Below, piece after piece: positions 5,081 to 5,123 of a stretch of DNA of 5,123 bases. Numbering within the stretch: position 1 is the first letter of the stretch; every line of letters begins with the position of its first letter. The notes below the pieces were generated by a model that did not search any database, was not told where the DNA came from, and saw nothing but the letters and a program-made list of their open reading frames with translations. The stretch covers positions 1 to 5,123 of the forward strand of contig JAFABT010000111.1 of NCBI GenBank assembly GCA_023425905.1. Reading direction: 5' to 3'. The DNA is from Actinomycetes bacterium (GTDB lineage: Bacteria > Actinomycetota > Actinomycetes > Actinomycetales > Cellulomonadaceae). The position numbers and the translations under genes were made by a program.

Positions 5081-5123
5081 ATGAGGCGGTGGCTGGTCGC
5101 GGTGATCGCGGTCGTGGCACTGG
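5081..5123 (+). CDS. Start of an exported or membrane-anchored protein (3' partial)
   Basis: Only 14 complete codons are visible: MRRWLVAVIAVVAL. Two Arg followed by a hydrophobic run is the beginning of a Sec signal peptide or an N-terminal membrane anchor. A lipobox or cleavage site, if any, is beyond the window, so the product cannot be named. The good ribosome binding site and short gap after the phosphatase gene suggest an operon with it. Confidence 0.6.
   Translation, partial: MRRWLVAVIAVVAL

Noticed and set aside
1..5123. Mobile element, CRISPR, tRNA or rRNA
   Set aside because: No transposase, terminal inverted repeats, spaced repeat array or RNA-gene fold was seen on either strand.

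Overview
The window is GC-rich DNA (roughly 70% G+C by eye), with strong G/C third-position bias, purine-rich Shine-Dalgarno sites and tightly packed genes. This suggests an actinobacterium, most likely a flagellated member of the Micrococcales (Cellulomonas / Oerskovia / Sanguibacter type). The placement is an inference from composition and gene content; no marker gene here fixes the genus.

Positions 1-3704 (+ strand) are the distal part of a chemotaxis operon. The order is cheB (5' end cut by the window), cheR, a CheY-type receiver, a CheX/CheC-family phosphatase-like protein, a second CheY-type receiver, and a 161-residue protein I do not recognise by name. That last protein also carries an ExxN motif, at almost the same residue number as the CheX motif. 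Three consecutive junctions (cheB/cheR, cheR/cheY, cheY/cheX) are 4-bp ATGA overlaps. The next two gaps are 28 and 7 nt, so the genes are probably co-transcribed and translationally coupled. CheB and CheR set receptor methylation (adaptation), the two receivers take phosphate from a CheA kinase encoded elsewhere, and CheX would remove it. The tail can be read as two successive modules of receiver plus ExxN protein, which is the least ordinary part of the window.

Positions 3715-3750 hold a 16-bp GC-rich hairpin between converging genes, probably a bidirectional terminator. On the minus strand, 3763-4383 encodes an M15 (VanY-like) zinc peptidase with complete metal-binding motifs but no Sec signal peptide. 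Its N-terminal amphipathic helix looks like those of flagellum-associated wall hydrolases. A sigma-28 (FliA)-like motif, CTCA-N16-GCCGATGA, lies about 75 nt upstream of its start. Together these suggest a flagellar-regulon peptidoglycan hydrolase.

Positions 4384-4522 are the only sizeable non-coding stretch, a divergent intergenic region. Rightward from 4523 is a low-molecular-weight protein tyrosine phosphatase (176 aa), followed after 27 nt by the first 14 codons of a gene starting with a signal peptide or membrane anchor, cut by the window end. These two genes probably lie outside the motility cluster. I see no tRNA, rRNA, CRISPR or insertion sequence.
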